Assembly: GCF_032118995.1 (NCBI RefSeq)
Contig: NC_092668.1
Location: 12,627,501 to 12,691,500 of the forward strand
DNA length: 64,000 nt
Direction of reading: 5' to 3'
DNA from: Asterias amurensis
Taxonomy: Eukaryota; Echinodermata; Asteroidea; Forcipulatida; Asteriidae
Shown here: positions 15,001 through 25,952 of the stretch, piece by piece
How the letters are laid out: every line of letters starts with the position of its first letter
Numbering within the stretch: position 1 is the stretch's first letter
The notes under the pieces: generated by a model
Database searches by the model: none
Told to the model about the DNA's origin: nothing
Seen by the model: the letters and a program-made list of their open reading frames with translations, nothing else
Program-made: the position numbers and the translations under genes

Positions 15001-18000
15001 GGCCTCCATGAGGGCGGTGTGCATCTCGTCCGTCTTGTGTTCGTGGTCGGCACCAGCTTCAAGAAGAAACTGCACCATCTGAAGATGCCCTGTGAAGTAA
15101 GAAAAAAGGAATTTGAGTCAACAGCACAACTAAGATCAGCAAGCAACTGAAACTTCACCAAAAAAGAGAAAATTACAAAATTTCAAATGATTTTGTATAG
15201 TATCTTTTAATTTCGAATGGTAAAACTGAGAACAAAAAAAGAGAGAAAATCAGCTGATCCGAGGAAAACTTGCATGCCTGTAAGACTTTTGTAAGCTTTG
15301 CTTGGTTTAAAAGATGCCAAGAATCTAGTTAGCATTCTGTTCTGTCTGTGAAGCCAAGGATTCTAAGGAAAGTGAACTTAATCACTATACTACATGTAGC
15401 CAAGAACCAAATGGAGAAAAGACAAGGAAGGAAGTTTCAGACTTAGGTGTGGGACAAAAAAAACAAGACCTTTTCCAGGGGAATCCCATGCAATCATCTA
15501 GTGCCCCAACAGGATTCGAACCAGGGTCCCAGAGGTGGAAAGATACCAACACACCAACCCAACCACCCAAACTATTGCTTATCGGAGCAAAAAAATACAT
15601 TAACAATAATTTTTTTTCTGTGAGAGATTTTAAAAAGAACTATTCCCTTCTTGTTTAGATTTCACTTGTAACCCCAAACCCACAAACATACCTTTATAAC
15701 ATGCCAGCGTCAGCGCGCTTTCTTTAAACTCATTAGAATGGGTGTTGATCCCGGCGCCCCGTTCCAGGAGGACCTTCGCGATGCCTACGTGTCCACTACT
15801 AGCCGCCTCCATCAATGGCGTGTGCCCGTTCTCGTTATGGTCTTCGATGTTGGCGGCGGTGTCCAGGAGAACTTTGACGGCTTCTTCGTGTCCGCCGCTG
15901 CAGGCGTACATCAAGGGGGTGTTTCCTGTTGGACAGAAAAATATATATATTATTTCCAAAATACCAGGGCTGATACTTCATGGAGGCAATGAAGGCGATA
16001 TCCCTGCCCCCTGGTCATTGCCTTGGTGCCCTTAAAATGCTCAAGTAAAGATTTACAATTTCCTCATAGGATGCCTTTAAAATGCCTTGGTGCGCTTGCC
16101 CTTCTGAAAACCAGCATACAGGCCTGAAATTCAAACGCATTTTTTTCCAATACAAGAGCGCATATACTGTCTCTTTGGGAAAGGTTCAGTGTTCTAAAAA
16201 TGTTGGGGGGTTTTTCTGTCAGAAATGGGCATCAAATTTTGTCTTCGTTGGATACTGTTGGAAAGTTCTTTTTCTACTATATTTCCACATGTACTACAAA
16301 TACGAGTTTAAACTTTGCTTTATTTTGTGTAAGCAGGTTGTAGGACATGTTTCTCATTTGTGGCAAAATTGTCTTTTGTGAGTTTCTACCTGCTGAGGAT
16401 TGAGCGTTGACATCAGCCCCGTAGTCAATCAACAACTTGACGATGTCTACGTGACCAGCACTGGCAGCTTCCATGAGTGGTGTGCAGTCGCCCTTACTGC
16501 CTCGGTCCTCCACGTTGGCGTTCATCTTCAGCAAAACCTTAATAAATACAAACAAAATTGACAATTGTCACAGGATTTGGTTGAGAAAGCATGAAACGGA
16601 ATAACCCCAGTGTTCATGTAATTGTAAAATAAACACTTCTTTACCATGTCTATTGGTGGCGCTCATCTTCAGAAAAACCCAAACGAATATCAACAAAATC
16701 ATTGACTGTCAAAGGATCTTGGCCCAATTTCATGGGTGTGCTTTTAGTGAGGGAAACATTGGCAGAAAGTTCTGCACTTACGTCAAGCGTATTTCACGGG
16801 TTAGCAGGGAATTTTTGCTTGTTACTAGGCAATCTTCAGTTGTACCTGCAGTAACTTCGCAAATGCTTACCCCTAATCAAAACTGTCTCTATATTCTGAG
16901 GATTTTAAAATTTAAGAAGTGAATTGTGACTAAGCAAGTCATTGCGTCTGACGTCAATCAACACTTAATGGCAAATGGCTGAAAGTCATTGCTGTGAGCT
17001 TAAGAGAGCATTGGAACAATGGTCCCACACAGAAATTCAACCTGTACCCTCCAAAAGGGAACTTTTTATCATAAAAAATGATAGAGCAACAATAGATCGT
17101 ATTGAATAACCCCTTTTTTGCTGTGAAAGTCGCCATCTTGTAGGGAAAACCGTATGCGCGTCCAAACACAGACATCAATAAAGCATGCAGCATTCCCGGT
17201 TTGGTTTCTTAGGCACCTGCACGCGCACACGCATGCACACGCGTACAGACGCCATGTTGTAGGGCAGTTATTTGAACTGTGACGTCATATTCAATACGGC
17301 CTATAGCAGGTCCCCATAATCCAGATCCGTAAGGATGTCTAGACGTACCTGTGCTAGCTCAAAGTATCCCCCTGAGCAGGCCAAGGAGAGTAGACTCTCC
17401 CCTTCCTCCGTTGTCTCATTGATGCTCTTGAGAGCTGCAGGATCATCTTCCGCATCGGCGTACGCTTGTCTGCAAGAAAGAAAAAAAGACAAGAAAATTT
17501 AAACATGTGTCTTCCAGAAGCGTAGCGACATATAGTTGGTGTTGTAATTGTTTTGGTTTTGTAGTTGTGCCCCAACAGAAACAGTTCATGCAGGAATCGC
17601 TTCTCAGATTTCTAAAGGATCTGTTCACGAATGCTGCCCCAAGAGTTGCGGTTGGAACCCGTGGTCTCGCCTTGAAAAACATGGATGGTTTGACGTTTGA
17701 AATACAGTTTGTTTCTGTTTTCTCAGCAAGTGGACACTGACACGCGACTTTTATTGTTTCTTTCCTTATAATGTTACCAATAAATCAGCATTCAATGACA
17801 AAAACTTATCTCTGACCCAACCTTTAGGCCTATCTCCTGATTTCTGAAATCTAATCAATTGAGTTTTTAATTTTTTTAAAACTTTTAATCTGATGTAGTC
17901 TTCATTGCTTTCTTTCACGCATCGCGTCCTTCAAACTTACCCATCTGCACCCTGGTTGGCCAAGTTGCCCGCATTCTCCGACCGCATACGATAGAGGGCA

Positions 18001-21000
18001 GCCTCCGCCTCGTCCAAGGCAGAGCTGACCGATGACGTTAGTTTCCCCAGGATTTCAGGGTCAGTGAAGGCTTTGCCATCGGCGGTGGTCAGTTTGTCTA
18101 TCCCTGCTGGAGAAAGAGGTGGCAACGAGAAAGAAACAAGTGAATTTGGGAAAATATAAAGAAATTAATAATACACTGTTTTTTTGCCCAGGCATAGTTT
18201 CATAGAGCTGCTTAAGTAAACTTGTCAAGCACCAAAAAAAGCTTAGCACAATAGAACCATGCTAACCAGATTAAGGCTATCAGCCAAACATGTACACAAG
18301 TACAACTTGTACAACTGTTATCCTGCTAATTTCCGCTTAGCTAACAACTTTTAAGCAATATTTTGCACTTAAAGCAACTCTATGAAATTAGGCTTGGTGC
18401 CCCATTAAAACATTCCCATATACGTTAAGATTTTAAACATGCAAGTGCCCTTTCTACAATAAAAGGCCCCTCTCAGCCCCGGGCCCAATTTCATAAAGCA
18501 CGTAAGCACAAAAACTTGCCAAGCACAGAAAAATATTAATGCTCAGCAGAAACTGGTTACCAGCCAAAAGTCCATAGAGTTTACATTGTTGTGACTGGTG
18601 ACCCATCCATTTCTCGCTTAGCATAGAAATTTGCTAAGCAGTATTTTCCACTTAACAACTTGATAAAATTGGCCCTCTTCGTCCTGGTGGTCTGGAATCT
18701 TTTGTTGGTAACTCACCCGCAGCCTCTAGCAGCGCCTCCAATGTCTCTGGATCTACTGCCCTCAGGTCTGGGTTCCCGGAGCTGTCAAAGTGTAGCTCTT
18801 CTTGATCCAGAATGAAGGATTCAACCTGAAAAAGATTAGAAGGGTGAAGAAAAAGAAGATTAATCTAAACTTCTATGCACTTTGTTCATCCCGGCTCCGA
18901 AACTTGTATTCTCAAGTTAGCTGGCGGCCACAGGGCTCAAGATTAGGGGGAAAGTTTGGTGTGTGCCATTTTATCAGCAAAATGGTGATTGCATGTCAAA
19001 TGATATATTTTTCAATATTTTGCATAATTTATTTCAAGGTTTCTGTTTGAATTGGTTTTCTTCCTTAAATATCCCTACATAAATAAATAATTTTGTTTAA
19101 TGTCAATTTCAATGTTATCTTTATACCACCAAATCAAGATGGATAGGATTTTGAGATGTGGCTTGATTTTCCAGTGTGTCAAGGTAACACATGTTCATTT
19201 ACACATGGGGCCAATGGCCAAGCAAACATGCACACATAAAAAGGCTGTCCAGCTGCAGCATGCCAGAGTCAAGGTCCAACAAGTTCAGGCATGTGTCATT
19301 AAAGGGCCTTCACAAGTTGGCAATCACCCCCCCCCCATTTTTTAAGGCTTTTTGGAAATGTGTGTAAAGCTTTTAGTGGTAGGGTCCAGGGCTCGAATTT
19401 GGGTAGAAAATTGACATGTATTCAATTGAAAAAGACACAACTACAAGGCTACTGGCTTGTCTAGTTTTGAGTTTACTGGGTTTAATTTTAAGACATGGGG
19501 TCATCCTTTGGTTTTTGTCACGTAAATTGTCAAGAAAGACCAAGCATGACATGTAGGAAAAAAGTAGGAATATTCTATTGAGTACGAAGGCTGACGTACA
19601 TGAACACGCATAAATTAACCGTTCTTAAAAACCAACCTGAACTCTTGCTTTCTGAAATCCAAGTTTTTCAATCGAGTACAAACAATGTGGGATTCAGACT
19701 CAGAGATATTTAATATAATGACATAAATTCTATTGTATCTTTCTTGACAATTTTACCAATAAATCAGCACTATAATGACCAACACAAAACAATGCCCCCT
19801 TCTTTTAGAAAACTAAGCAAGACTAGGGTTGTCTTCAATCAATTTAAACACCAAAATAAGCTATTAAGAAACCTTTTAAAACAAATTATAATTTCACTTC
19901 AATGAGTTTTGGATCTTGTCAATGACCAAAGGTCAACACTCCCTTGAGCCATGTGTTGTTGGTTGATAAGTTCATGGTCAATAATCCCAATGCCTATGGT
20001 CAACAGATCACTGGTGCACAGAGCATTGTTTATTATAATGCCATGTGCAGCACAGTGCAGGAAGTCAACATGACTGGTAAACATAGCTAGCCATGAGTAC
20101 ATGACTCATACTGCTAGCATTCATTCATGAATACTACATGATGATTACTGCAACACCCCAGCCTCGATCTGTGCATACAGCAATTATCACCCCTAAACTG
20201 GTACAACATGTACATCTTGAAGGATTTGGTTACCTTTTCAAAATGTTCATAGATTTACATCAAACTTATAGGGTTTGAAGATAATGATAGTGGAAAGCTT
20301 CCCTTCAAACATTACTTACTGAGGTGCTGTAGTTTTTGAGAAATGAGTTTAACAATGTCATGAAAATACGTCTGCAAATGCTTAAAATAATTTTCGTCTC
20401 ATGAGAAGAAAATTATTTTCATGACATTGTTTTTCTCAATTCTCAAAAACTACAGCACCTCAGCATGTAATATTTTCAGGGAAGCTTTACATTATCTTCA
20501 AACTGTGTAAAATTAATGTAAATCTGTGGACATTGTGTTTTTTGTCCTACAAAAAGTACATAGACCCTTTAAAGGCAAAGTATACCTTTGGTTTTTGAAA
20601 CATTTGATTGTTTTAATCCTATATAAATGTATGTAGTTCTTACATTGTACGCACAAAATAAAACTAACATCTGAAAATTTGCGTCACATTTTTTTAGATA
20701 TATTGCCCCAAAAAAAAATTAAGAGAAAATTTTCCATGCAGGAGAAATAATCCCATAAATCGTTCATGTTTAATTTAAGAATGACTTAAAATTCATTTAA
20801 CAAAACAAACATTTCGACATATTTGAACCTACGTGTACCAAGCTTTTATACAATGGCTTAAAAGCTTGGCGCATGCATGGAGGTAGACTAGGTTCATAGA
20901 GTGAGAAATACTCAAAAATTCATGCACAATTTGTTTTGTTCTTCTTCAGTATTCTGAGGGTTGGTCTCATTTGCAAAGGCTGTGGCCAGAGATGTGGTTG

Positions 21001-24000
21001 GTACCCGCTGTCACCTCCCTTACCATGGATGGATTCCACAGTGTTCAGAAAACACCTCAACATTTTTGTGCTGTTTTCTCAGCAACTGGATACTGAATGT
21101 AGCTGAAGAAAGCTTCACAGGTGACTTTTACTAAGTATCTAGATTGATAAATTTACCTATAAATCATCATTTTTACATTGACAGACTGACTTATGACTGA
21201 GGACATAAGGCAATTGCATGCTGGACAGGAATAATTGGAAAGCCATCACAAACGTCCGGTGGAAGCCATTTGAATGAATGAATGACATTGACAAAACACA
21301 ATCTACAAGCCTACCTTTAAAATGGCCTTTACTGTTATACACTTGGCTGCAAGATGAGCAGTAGTGCATGTTTATTTTGTTCGACCAACGGTTTTGGTAA
21401 AACAAGCACATGTGGGTGACTGGTGTGTTTATTGTCCACATAATCAACCTTGGGTATGTTAAGTGTGCCAGAGAGTAGAGACCTTCCACCTTGCTCTCTG
21501 GGAACAGGAAGTGTGCTTGGGAAGGCTTATAACCTCTTGCAGAGATCATGCAGAGACTGGTGCCAGCAATTACGCTCTTAATTCACACATTTTTTAATTG
21601 TTGGTGGGTGTCAAAGGTTAGTGCACCCCAATGAAAACAGGAGGACCCAATTTTATAGAGTTGCTCAAGTAAACAAATATTACAAATTGTCTGCTGAGCA
21701 GAAATAAGCAGGATACCAGTCACAAATTGTACATGTGGCATGGTAGTTTGGCTGGTAACCTTATTTCGGTAAGCATCTATAGTTTTGATGTGCTTAACTA
21801 CCTTTTGTAGTTTTGCAGCTCTACAATATGTACGTAATTGGGCCCAGATCTTGTTTCATGACTGCCTTCATGTTAAGGGTCAAAGACCTTGCTCTATTAT
21901 GTAACATTTTCAGAAGTTCGCCTTGGTTTCTAACGTGAGCTCTATGTCTCTCCCCCCCCCCCCCCCACGCCCCTATTTCACTCTTAAGATGACTTGGAAA
22001 ATATTGGAAACTGTAAATGACCCAATGCAAGTTTTGTATCATGTATGTACTAAACATTAGGCCTGGAATTACTCACAGGTCATGTATGCCATGGGCTCCG
22101 TTGCCCCCTGGTCTTGGCCTTGGTGCCCCTTCAAACGTTTCCCATTGACATTAAAATTTTACAATGGAAGTGCCCATTGCCAAAATAAAATAGCCTTGTC
22201 CTTTTTAGGAGATGAAATTCTAGGGCTGACATGTAGTCCAGGACTTCTTTCTGGTCAGAGCCTTGTTGTCTTCATCGATTGTCGCGTACATTTATGGTTT
22301 ATAAAGCGTGTCTCCCTTTAACTGGGAAAAGTGGCATCACCCATGGACTGTGATTGAGAGCCTACGCTTTCTACGGTAAATACACTATTCAGAATGTGCA
22401 TCTAGGTAGACTTTCAGTACAGTGTGAGACATTCATCATGTACTTCACAAAATGTACAAGAATATACTTGCACCTGCACAAACAAAAATCCCTGCCCTGA
22501 CTTCAATGCTATGCCATTTAAAAGCATGTATATTGTACTGTGTGCAGGGGGCCCACTGTACGGCACATTTTGTTGTCTTTCCTCAGACAGTGTGCATGAT
22601 GATACAAATAAATAATTCACTAACCATGACAGGAGTGCCTCTTATGTGTAAATGACATCTAATTGTAGTAATTATTATTTGGATCAGCTTGACTACAGTT
22701 GGGATCAGCTCGACTAGAGTTGGGATCGGCCCAACTTGTTTGGGATCAGCTCAGCTATAGTTGGGATCGGCCCAACTATAGATTGGATCAGCTCTACTAT
22801 AGTTTGGATCAGCCCAACTATAGATTGGATCAGCTCTACTATAGTTTGGATCAGCCCAACTATAGTTGGGATCAGCTCAGCTATAGTTGGGATCGGCCCA
22901 ACTATAGTTGGGATCAGCTCTACTATAGTTGGGATCAGCTCAGCTATAGTTGGGATCGGCCCAACTATAGATTGGATCAGCTCTACTATAGTTTGGATCA
23001 GCCCAACTATAGTTGGGATCAGCTCAGCTATAGTTGGGATCGGCCCAACTATAGATTGGATCAGCTCTACTATAGTTTGGATCAGCCCAACTATAGTTGG
23101 GATCAGCTCAGCTATAGTTGGGATCGGCCCAACTATAGATTGGATCAGCTCTACTATAGTTTGGATCAGCCCAACTATTGTTAGGATCAGCTAATAAACT
23201 ATACTTGGGGTTGGCCAAACTAGATTGGGTCAGCTCTACTATAGTTGGAATCAACCCAACTCTGTTTCGGATCAGCTCAATCATAGTTGTGAGCAGCTCA
23301 CTTATATGGGATATGGGGAGGTATCAATGTATTTGGTTTGTAGTAACACTACATGTTAGTGATGAGGCTACCGGTTGGTTCCAGGCTCCTCTAAATCTCC
23401 TAGTCAAGCTTTTTAACCTGCACCCAAATTTTGGTTGGATTTTGTCAACTTCTTGTGCATTTGTCTGCACTTTGTCTATTTTCTTTCTTCACTTGCACCT
23501 TACGGCTGTGACGCCACGCTGCACCCATCCCAGTTTAGCCAAATTTGTGCTGCAAAGGGATCACACTACTCAAGACTCATGTGAATAGTTGTTATCAGCT
23601 CAACTATAGTTGGGATCAGCTCAAGTGGGATAAGTCTTTATTTTGTAAGGAATATGAGTGTGTTTAACATTCAAGAGAGCAATTAAAGGTTTCCTAACTG
23701 CCTGTGCGGTGCTGAGTTGCGGGTGTGATTGTGTCTACTTGTAAATGAGCTCTTTTGAAGAAGTTTATGTCTCCAGGATTGCCTGTATTGTCAAGTTATA
23801 AAACAGTCGTGTGCGTTGAAGGAGACCCTAACAAAAAGTTATCGTAGAAAGGGCAAGCAATGAATATGCAACACTGTGTTTCATGACGACTGAGTGTGAA
23901 AGTTTGATTGGTTTTCTGCCATCCAAAAGTCATCATAGGAAGATTACATTCTGCATTGGAACGGAAAACATGTCCTTGGGGCAATTCCTTTTGTTCTTGG

Positions 24001-25329
24001 AGAAAAGTACTTTGTTCGCCCCTAAGAAGGGCGTAGAACCTTACACCTTTTTTCTGGCACATTGTCACCTGTGAAAGATACCTACAGATAGCGAAAATGA
24101 AGCAAGTATGTCACGAATAGTATACAAATTTACACATCCATCCAGGTATTAATATCAACTGAATCAGAACACTATCTTAGAAAATCTTGCATACCATTTC
24201 CCATCACATATTTTTTCTGTAGGCCCTAATGGCTATTGAATGGCAAAAAAAAAAACGATTAAACTTTCACACAGTTCTCTTGAAAACACAATCGTCCTGA
24301 GGTCGACCACCACTTTTTCACTCATAATGATTCGACCAAAACAAAGACATAATATTCATATCAGGATACTGATAATTGTTCCTCTCCCTCATCTCTCGTT
24401 TGTCAAAGTGGCACTAGTGCTACATTTCTATCCGAGTAAAAAACATGGCACTGCGGCTTATTGCTGACTAATTATTGATGACATGTTTTTAAAGGTTTAT
24501 TAACAAATTATCACATAAGTTGCATCAGAATCAGATACTCGTACAGCTGACTCTAGCTAGTCTCATCAGCGGTTGCTGGGACTCACCCAATCCCCCCAAT
24601 GGCCGGCCAAGTCACTTAGTTCTAACAAGGAATAAGTACATCAAAACAACGAAACACAGAGAAGAAAATGAGATTTGGGACTTCGGAATGTACCCTTTAT
24701 TTAATAAGCAGAACTACAGTTTTCTTTATATCAAGTGTCGACTGTAATAAAGAATCCCATCATTTGATTAGGTCTTTAGGAACAATACTAGGATAGTAGG
24801 AATTTTGTGTCAATTTGTTGTCGAAGAATTTAAAAGTGAAAATGCAGAAATATACGTGTGTTCAATTGTAAACGCTCCTAGTGTAAAGAAACTGACTTTT
24901 TCAGAACACCACAATATACATGTAACTTTTTTTAAACTCAGATTTTAGACTCGGTAATTGTAGTGTGATCTGTGTTTTGTTGAGTGTGTGACTGAGCATA
25001 GATGATAGAAACGAATTCAATTTTCAAAGTTAAAATATTCACAGATAAAATATCACATTTTCGTCTCCAAAAGGGACATAAATTTATTTGTTAAAGAGCA
25101 CAATACCCTGACCACACTGTGTTCTAAATATTCGTTCACTTACTTCTGAAACTTCTCCTTCTTCGCTCCCAGATAAATCAGAAATTAAATCCTGCTGAAA
25201 TGGTGCGAGCAACTGCGCCTTTTCTAATCTCTCCAGTGCAGTCACTGCGGCTGGATGGACCTTCGGAGTCTCGCCAATTTTACCATCTTTTCGGATGACT
25301 GCAACCTTTTTCTGCCCACCATTCTGCAT
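1..25329 (-). CDS. ANKHD1: Ankyrin repeat and KH domain protein (MASK; ANKHD1/ANKRD17 orthologue), 3' partial
   Basis: Large cytoplasmic/nuclear scaffold. The family acts in RNA binding, receptor-kinase and Hippo/Yorkie signalling. Coding exons 5' to 3': 25144-25329, 18717-18825, 17941-18103, 17349-17469, 16390-16537, 15692-15925, 14947-15089, 14316-14505, 13397-13588, 12865-12974, 12375-12462, 11458-11585, 10662-10899, 9261-10268, 8434-8769, 7806-7951, 7159-7301, 6389-6602, 5842-6079, 5112-5212, 4380-4592, 3781-3940, 3051-3344, 2476-2707, 1476-1625, 875-1021, 1-361 (continues off the edge). This gives 1931 codons. The ATG at 25327-25329 has an in-frame TAA 6 nt upstream. I count 14 ankyrin repeats (about residues 165-630), then a Ser/Pro/acidic linker with a short coiled coil (IAKEQLLEKQKQFRELQ) in the 1008-nt exon, 10 more repeats (about 1095-1455), a Lys/Arg-rich coiled coil (exon 3781-3940), and the diagnostic GQKRDEGWKEVVRR leading into one KH domain (about 1762-1840) with an intact GRGG loop. 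Repeats match vertebrate ANKHD1 nearly residue for residue (for example NMPADSFESPLTLAACGGH). ANKHD1 and ANKRD17 are vertebrate paralogues, so this may be co-orthologous to both. Confidence 0.96.
509..590 (-). mobile_element. SINE body fragment, ANKHD1 intron
   Basis: Contains CAGCATCTTGTAAACA and GGTCTCATAATTCAAAACA, shared with the 3' part of the SINE at 40355-40760. It has no tRNA head. Confidence 0.5.
619..844. mobile_element. Fold-back MITE carrying CRE and YY1-like motifs, ANKHD1 intron
   Basis: Inverted ends TATAGACCGTATTGAAT and ATTCAATACAGTCTATA bound 226 bp. TGACGTCA lies at 637-644 and AAGATGGCG at 794-802. The same element, inverted, is at 17092-17306. No coding content. Confidence 0.75.
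1084..1375. mobile_element. TTAA-type MITE, eroded copy, ANKHD1 intron
   Basis: The left end TTAAGGGTACTGGACACTAT and internal words CATTGTGAGAAATGGCTCCC match the intact copies at 11614-11988 and 51803-52193. The right end is degraded. Confidence 0.6.
1960..2060 (-). mobile_element. SINE body fragment, ANKHD1 intron
   Basis: Contains GTGCACTGGGTTCTTTTA and a GGGACCAGCTTATCCGTC variant of the family body. It lies next to a fuller copy at 2105-2352. Confidence 0.4.
2105..2352 (-). mobile_element. tRNA-derived SINE, near complete, ANKHD1 intron
   Basis: Reading on the minus strand, a tRNA-like head (box B region GGGACTCGAACC reversed, near 2274) precedes the body with AAAAGAACCCAGTGCAC and ends near a GTACTTTGTAAAC tail. 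Confidence 0.65.
3428..3600 (-). mobile_element. SINE fragment, ANKHD1 intron
   Basis: Shares ATATAAACACCAAGCTGGCA and ACAGCCAATTTCTCTC with copies at 27085-27305 and 60478-60725. The tRNA head is missing. Confidence 0.5.
4725..4990 (-). mobile_element. SINE copy, ANKHD1 intron
   Basis: Carries TATAATGGTTAACAAGGTGC and CACCAGGGCGAACCTGTTCT of the family body, followed by degraded CTTCGTCCTTCTGAAGG words. Confidence 0.55.
11614..11988. mobile_element. TTAA-type MITE, intact-looking, ANKHD1 intron
   Basis: TTAA occurs at both ends (11614-11617 and 11985-11988). The inner ends CAGTGGACACTTTTGG and CCAATAGTGTCCACCGC are inverted repeats. A central perfect palindrome around TCTAAATCTGAGGTCTCGAA is present. 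TTAA flanks suggest a piggyBac-type mechanism; this is an inference. Confidence 0.8.
14645..14850. mobile_element. GGGCCCAAT-family MITE, ANKHD1 intron
   Basis: Inverted ends CAAATTTCATAGAGCTGC and CAGCTCTATGAAATTGGGCC bound about 205 bp. Diverged copies are at 18194-18400, 18478-18676, 21647-21845, 36158-36410, 44068-44235 and 56143-56376. Confidence 0.75.
15955..16135. repeat. Dispersed GGCCTG-type repeat, ANKHD1 intron
   Basis: Contains CAGGGCTGATACTTCATGGA and CATTGCCTTGGTGCCCTT. The same words recur at 22060-22240, 26525-26700, 31000-31110, 36040-36130, 45790-46560 (interrupted by the hAT-like element) and 58190-58380. Confidence 0.65.
17092..17306. mobile_element. Fold-back MITE carrying CRE and YY1-like motifs, second copy, inverted
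   Basis: Inverse orientation of the 619-844 element. TGACGTCA lies at 17280-17287 and CGCCATCTT at 17131-17139. Its right end is about 40 bp from the ANKHD1 exon 17349-17469. Confidence 0.75.
18194..18400. mobile_element. GGGCCCAAT-family MITE, ANKHD1 intron
   Basis: Ends AGTTTCATAGAGCTGCTTAA and CAACTCTATGAAATTAGGC are inverted. It is followed 80 bp later by a second member of the family. Confidence 0.65.
18478..18676. mobile_element. GGGCCCAAT-family MITE, ANKHD1 intron
   Basis: Ends GGGCCCAATTTCATAAAGCA and CTTGATAAAATTGGCCC are inverted. Its right end is about 40 bp from the ANKHD1 exon 18717-18825. Confidence 0.65.
20205..20575. mobile_element. Large fold-back MITE, ANKHD1 intron 1
   Basis: The arms mirror each other around 20398. 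TACTGAGGTGCTGTAGTTTT and its complement AAAACTACAGCACCTCAG are exact, and outer words such as AGATTTACAT/ATGTAAATCT also pair. No coding content. Confidence 0.75.
20571..20760. mobile_element. TTAA-type MITE (AAAGGCAAAGTATACC family), partial
   Basis: The left end TTTAAAGGCAAAGTATACC and TTTTAATCCTATATAAATG match 33598-33976, 45393-45610 and 28190-28495. It abuts the fold-back element at 20205-20575. Confidence 0.6.
21647..21845. mobile_element. GGGCCCAAT-family MITE, ANKHD1 intron 1
   Basis: Ends CCCAATTTTATAGAGTTGCT and an eroded inverted right end ATTGGGCCCA are present. Confidence 0.6.
22680..23300. repeat. 21-bp minisatellite with palindromic units and an 84-bp higher-order repeat
   Basis: Units of 21 bp of the form GATCAGCTCTACTATAGTTTG repeat about 25-28 times. 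Four unit types in fixed order form an 84-bp block repeated three times between about 22925 and 23176. Many units contain the perfect palindrome CCAACTATAGTTGG. Two plus-strand frames stay open over 150 codons because 21 is divisible by three. A short outlier lies at 23588-23625. Confidence 0.9.
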
Positions 25330-25439
25330 TTTCTGTTAGTCAACTTACATGAGTACTCTTCTAGAAATTTATAACGAGACATAAACTGTAAAAGATGGTA
25401 TATTTGCGGTGTCTTTTGATGGTAACAATTGTAATTAGT

Positions 25440-25560
25440 ACTACACGTCGCCCGCCATACTGGATTTTAGTTGAACATGTCCCGGATGTTACCTTTCATT
25501 ACATATCAGCGCATGCATGTGGTGTATGGCCTATGCGCAGACCGAATATATTGGCACTAG
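25440..25560 (-). promoter_or_regulatory. Candidate ANKHD1 promoter
   Basis: This stretch lies 110-230 nt upstream of the ANKHD1 start codon. It holds a YY1-like site on the minus strand (CCAGTATGGCG, 25453-25463) and two NRF1-like half sites (GCGCATGC near 25510 and ATGCGCAGAC near 25534). No TATA box is visible. These motifs suit a housekeeping TATA-less promoter; the transcription start is not determinable from sequence alone. Confidence 0.3.
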
Positions 25561-25932
25561 TCGATACTGTAAATATTCATTATCGATTTATTTTTAATCT
25601 GCATGGAAATCGTCTTTTTAATCAACTCTTCTGTTTAAATAAGCATTCCAGTCTCTTATCTATTGCTTGAGGTTGATATTTCTTCAGTTCTGATACAACT
25701 GTCCCCAAAATTCCTACATTTTACTGGATCAAATAATTCGATAGTATAATTTCAATATCGAGGATAAACAGTACCAGCAGATCACTTAGCTACCGGCTGG
25801 GGTGGCTATGAAAAAGGCCTTCTGATTGAATAATTTACATTTTTGTGGGAAAGAAGTCCCTATTTCATACTCGTCTGTTAGTTCGTGTAATAATCTAGAA
25901 AGAAATGCCGTTGAAATGCTATTTTTTTTAAG

Positions 25933-25949
25933 AAAAAAAAAAAAAAAAA
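25933..25949 (-). terminator. RNA polymerase III T-run terminator of the tRNA-Thr gene
   Basis: Seventeen A on the plus strand, a T17 run on the minus strand, starts 3 nt past the tRNA discriminator base. RNA polymerase III stops at runs of four or more T, so this is an unusually long but ordinary terminator. Confidence 0.8.
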
Positions 25950-25952
25950 GGT

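Larger units (their letters stand above)
18826..25143 (-). other. ANKHD1 intron 1 (6.3 kb), repeat-rich
   Basis: This is the largest ANKHD1 intron, between the N-terminal exon and the conserved VESFILDQEEL exon. It carries a fold-back element (20205-20575), partial dispersed repeats (20571-20760, 21647-21845, 22060-22240) and a 21-bp minisatellite (22680-23300). Outside these I see no exon-like sequence with both splice sites and conserved protein. Open frames over the minisatellite are by-products of its period being divisible by three. Confidence 0.7.

Noticed and set aside
22699-23194. Two overlapping plus-strand open frames of 161 and 152 codons with repeated peptides
   Set aside because: They lie wholly on the 21-bp minisatellite. 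A period divisible by three keeps frames open automatically, so there is no evidence of selection for protein.
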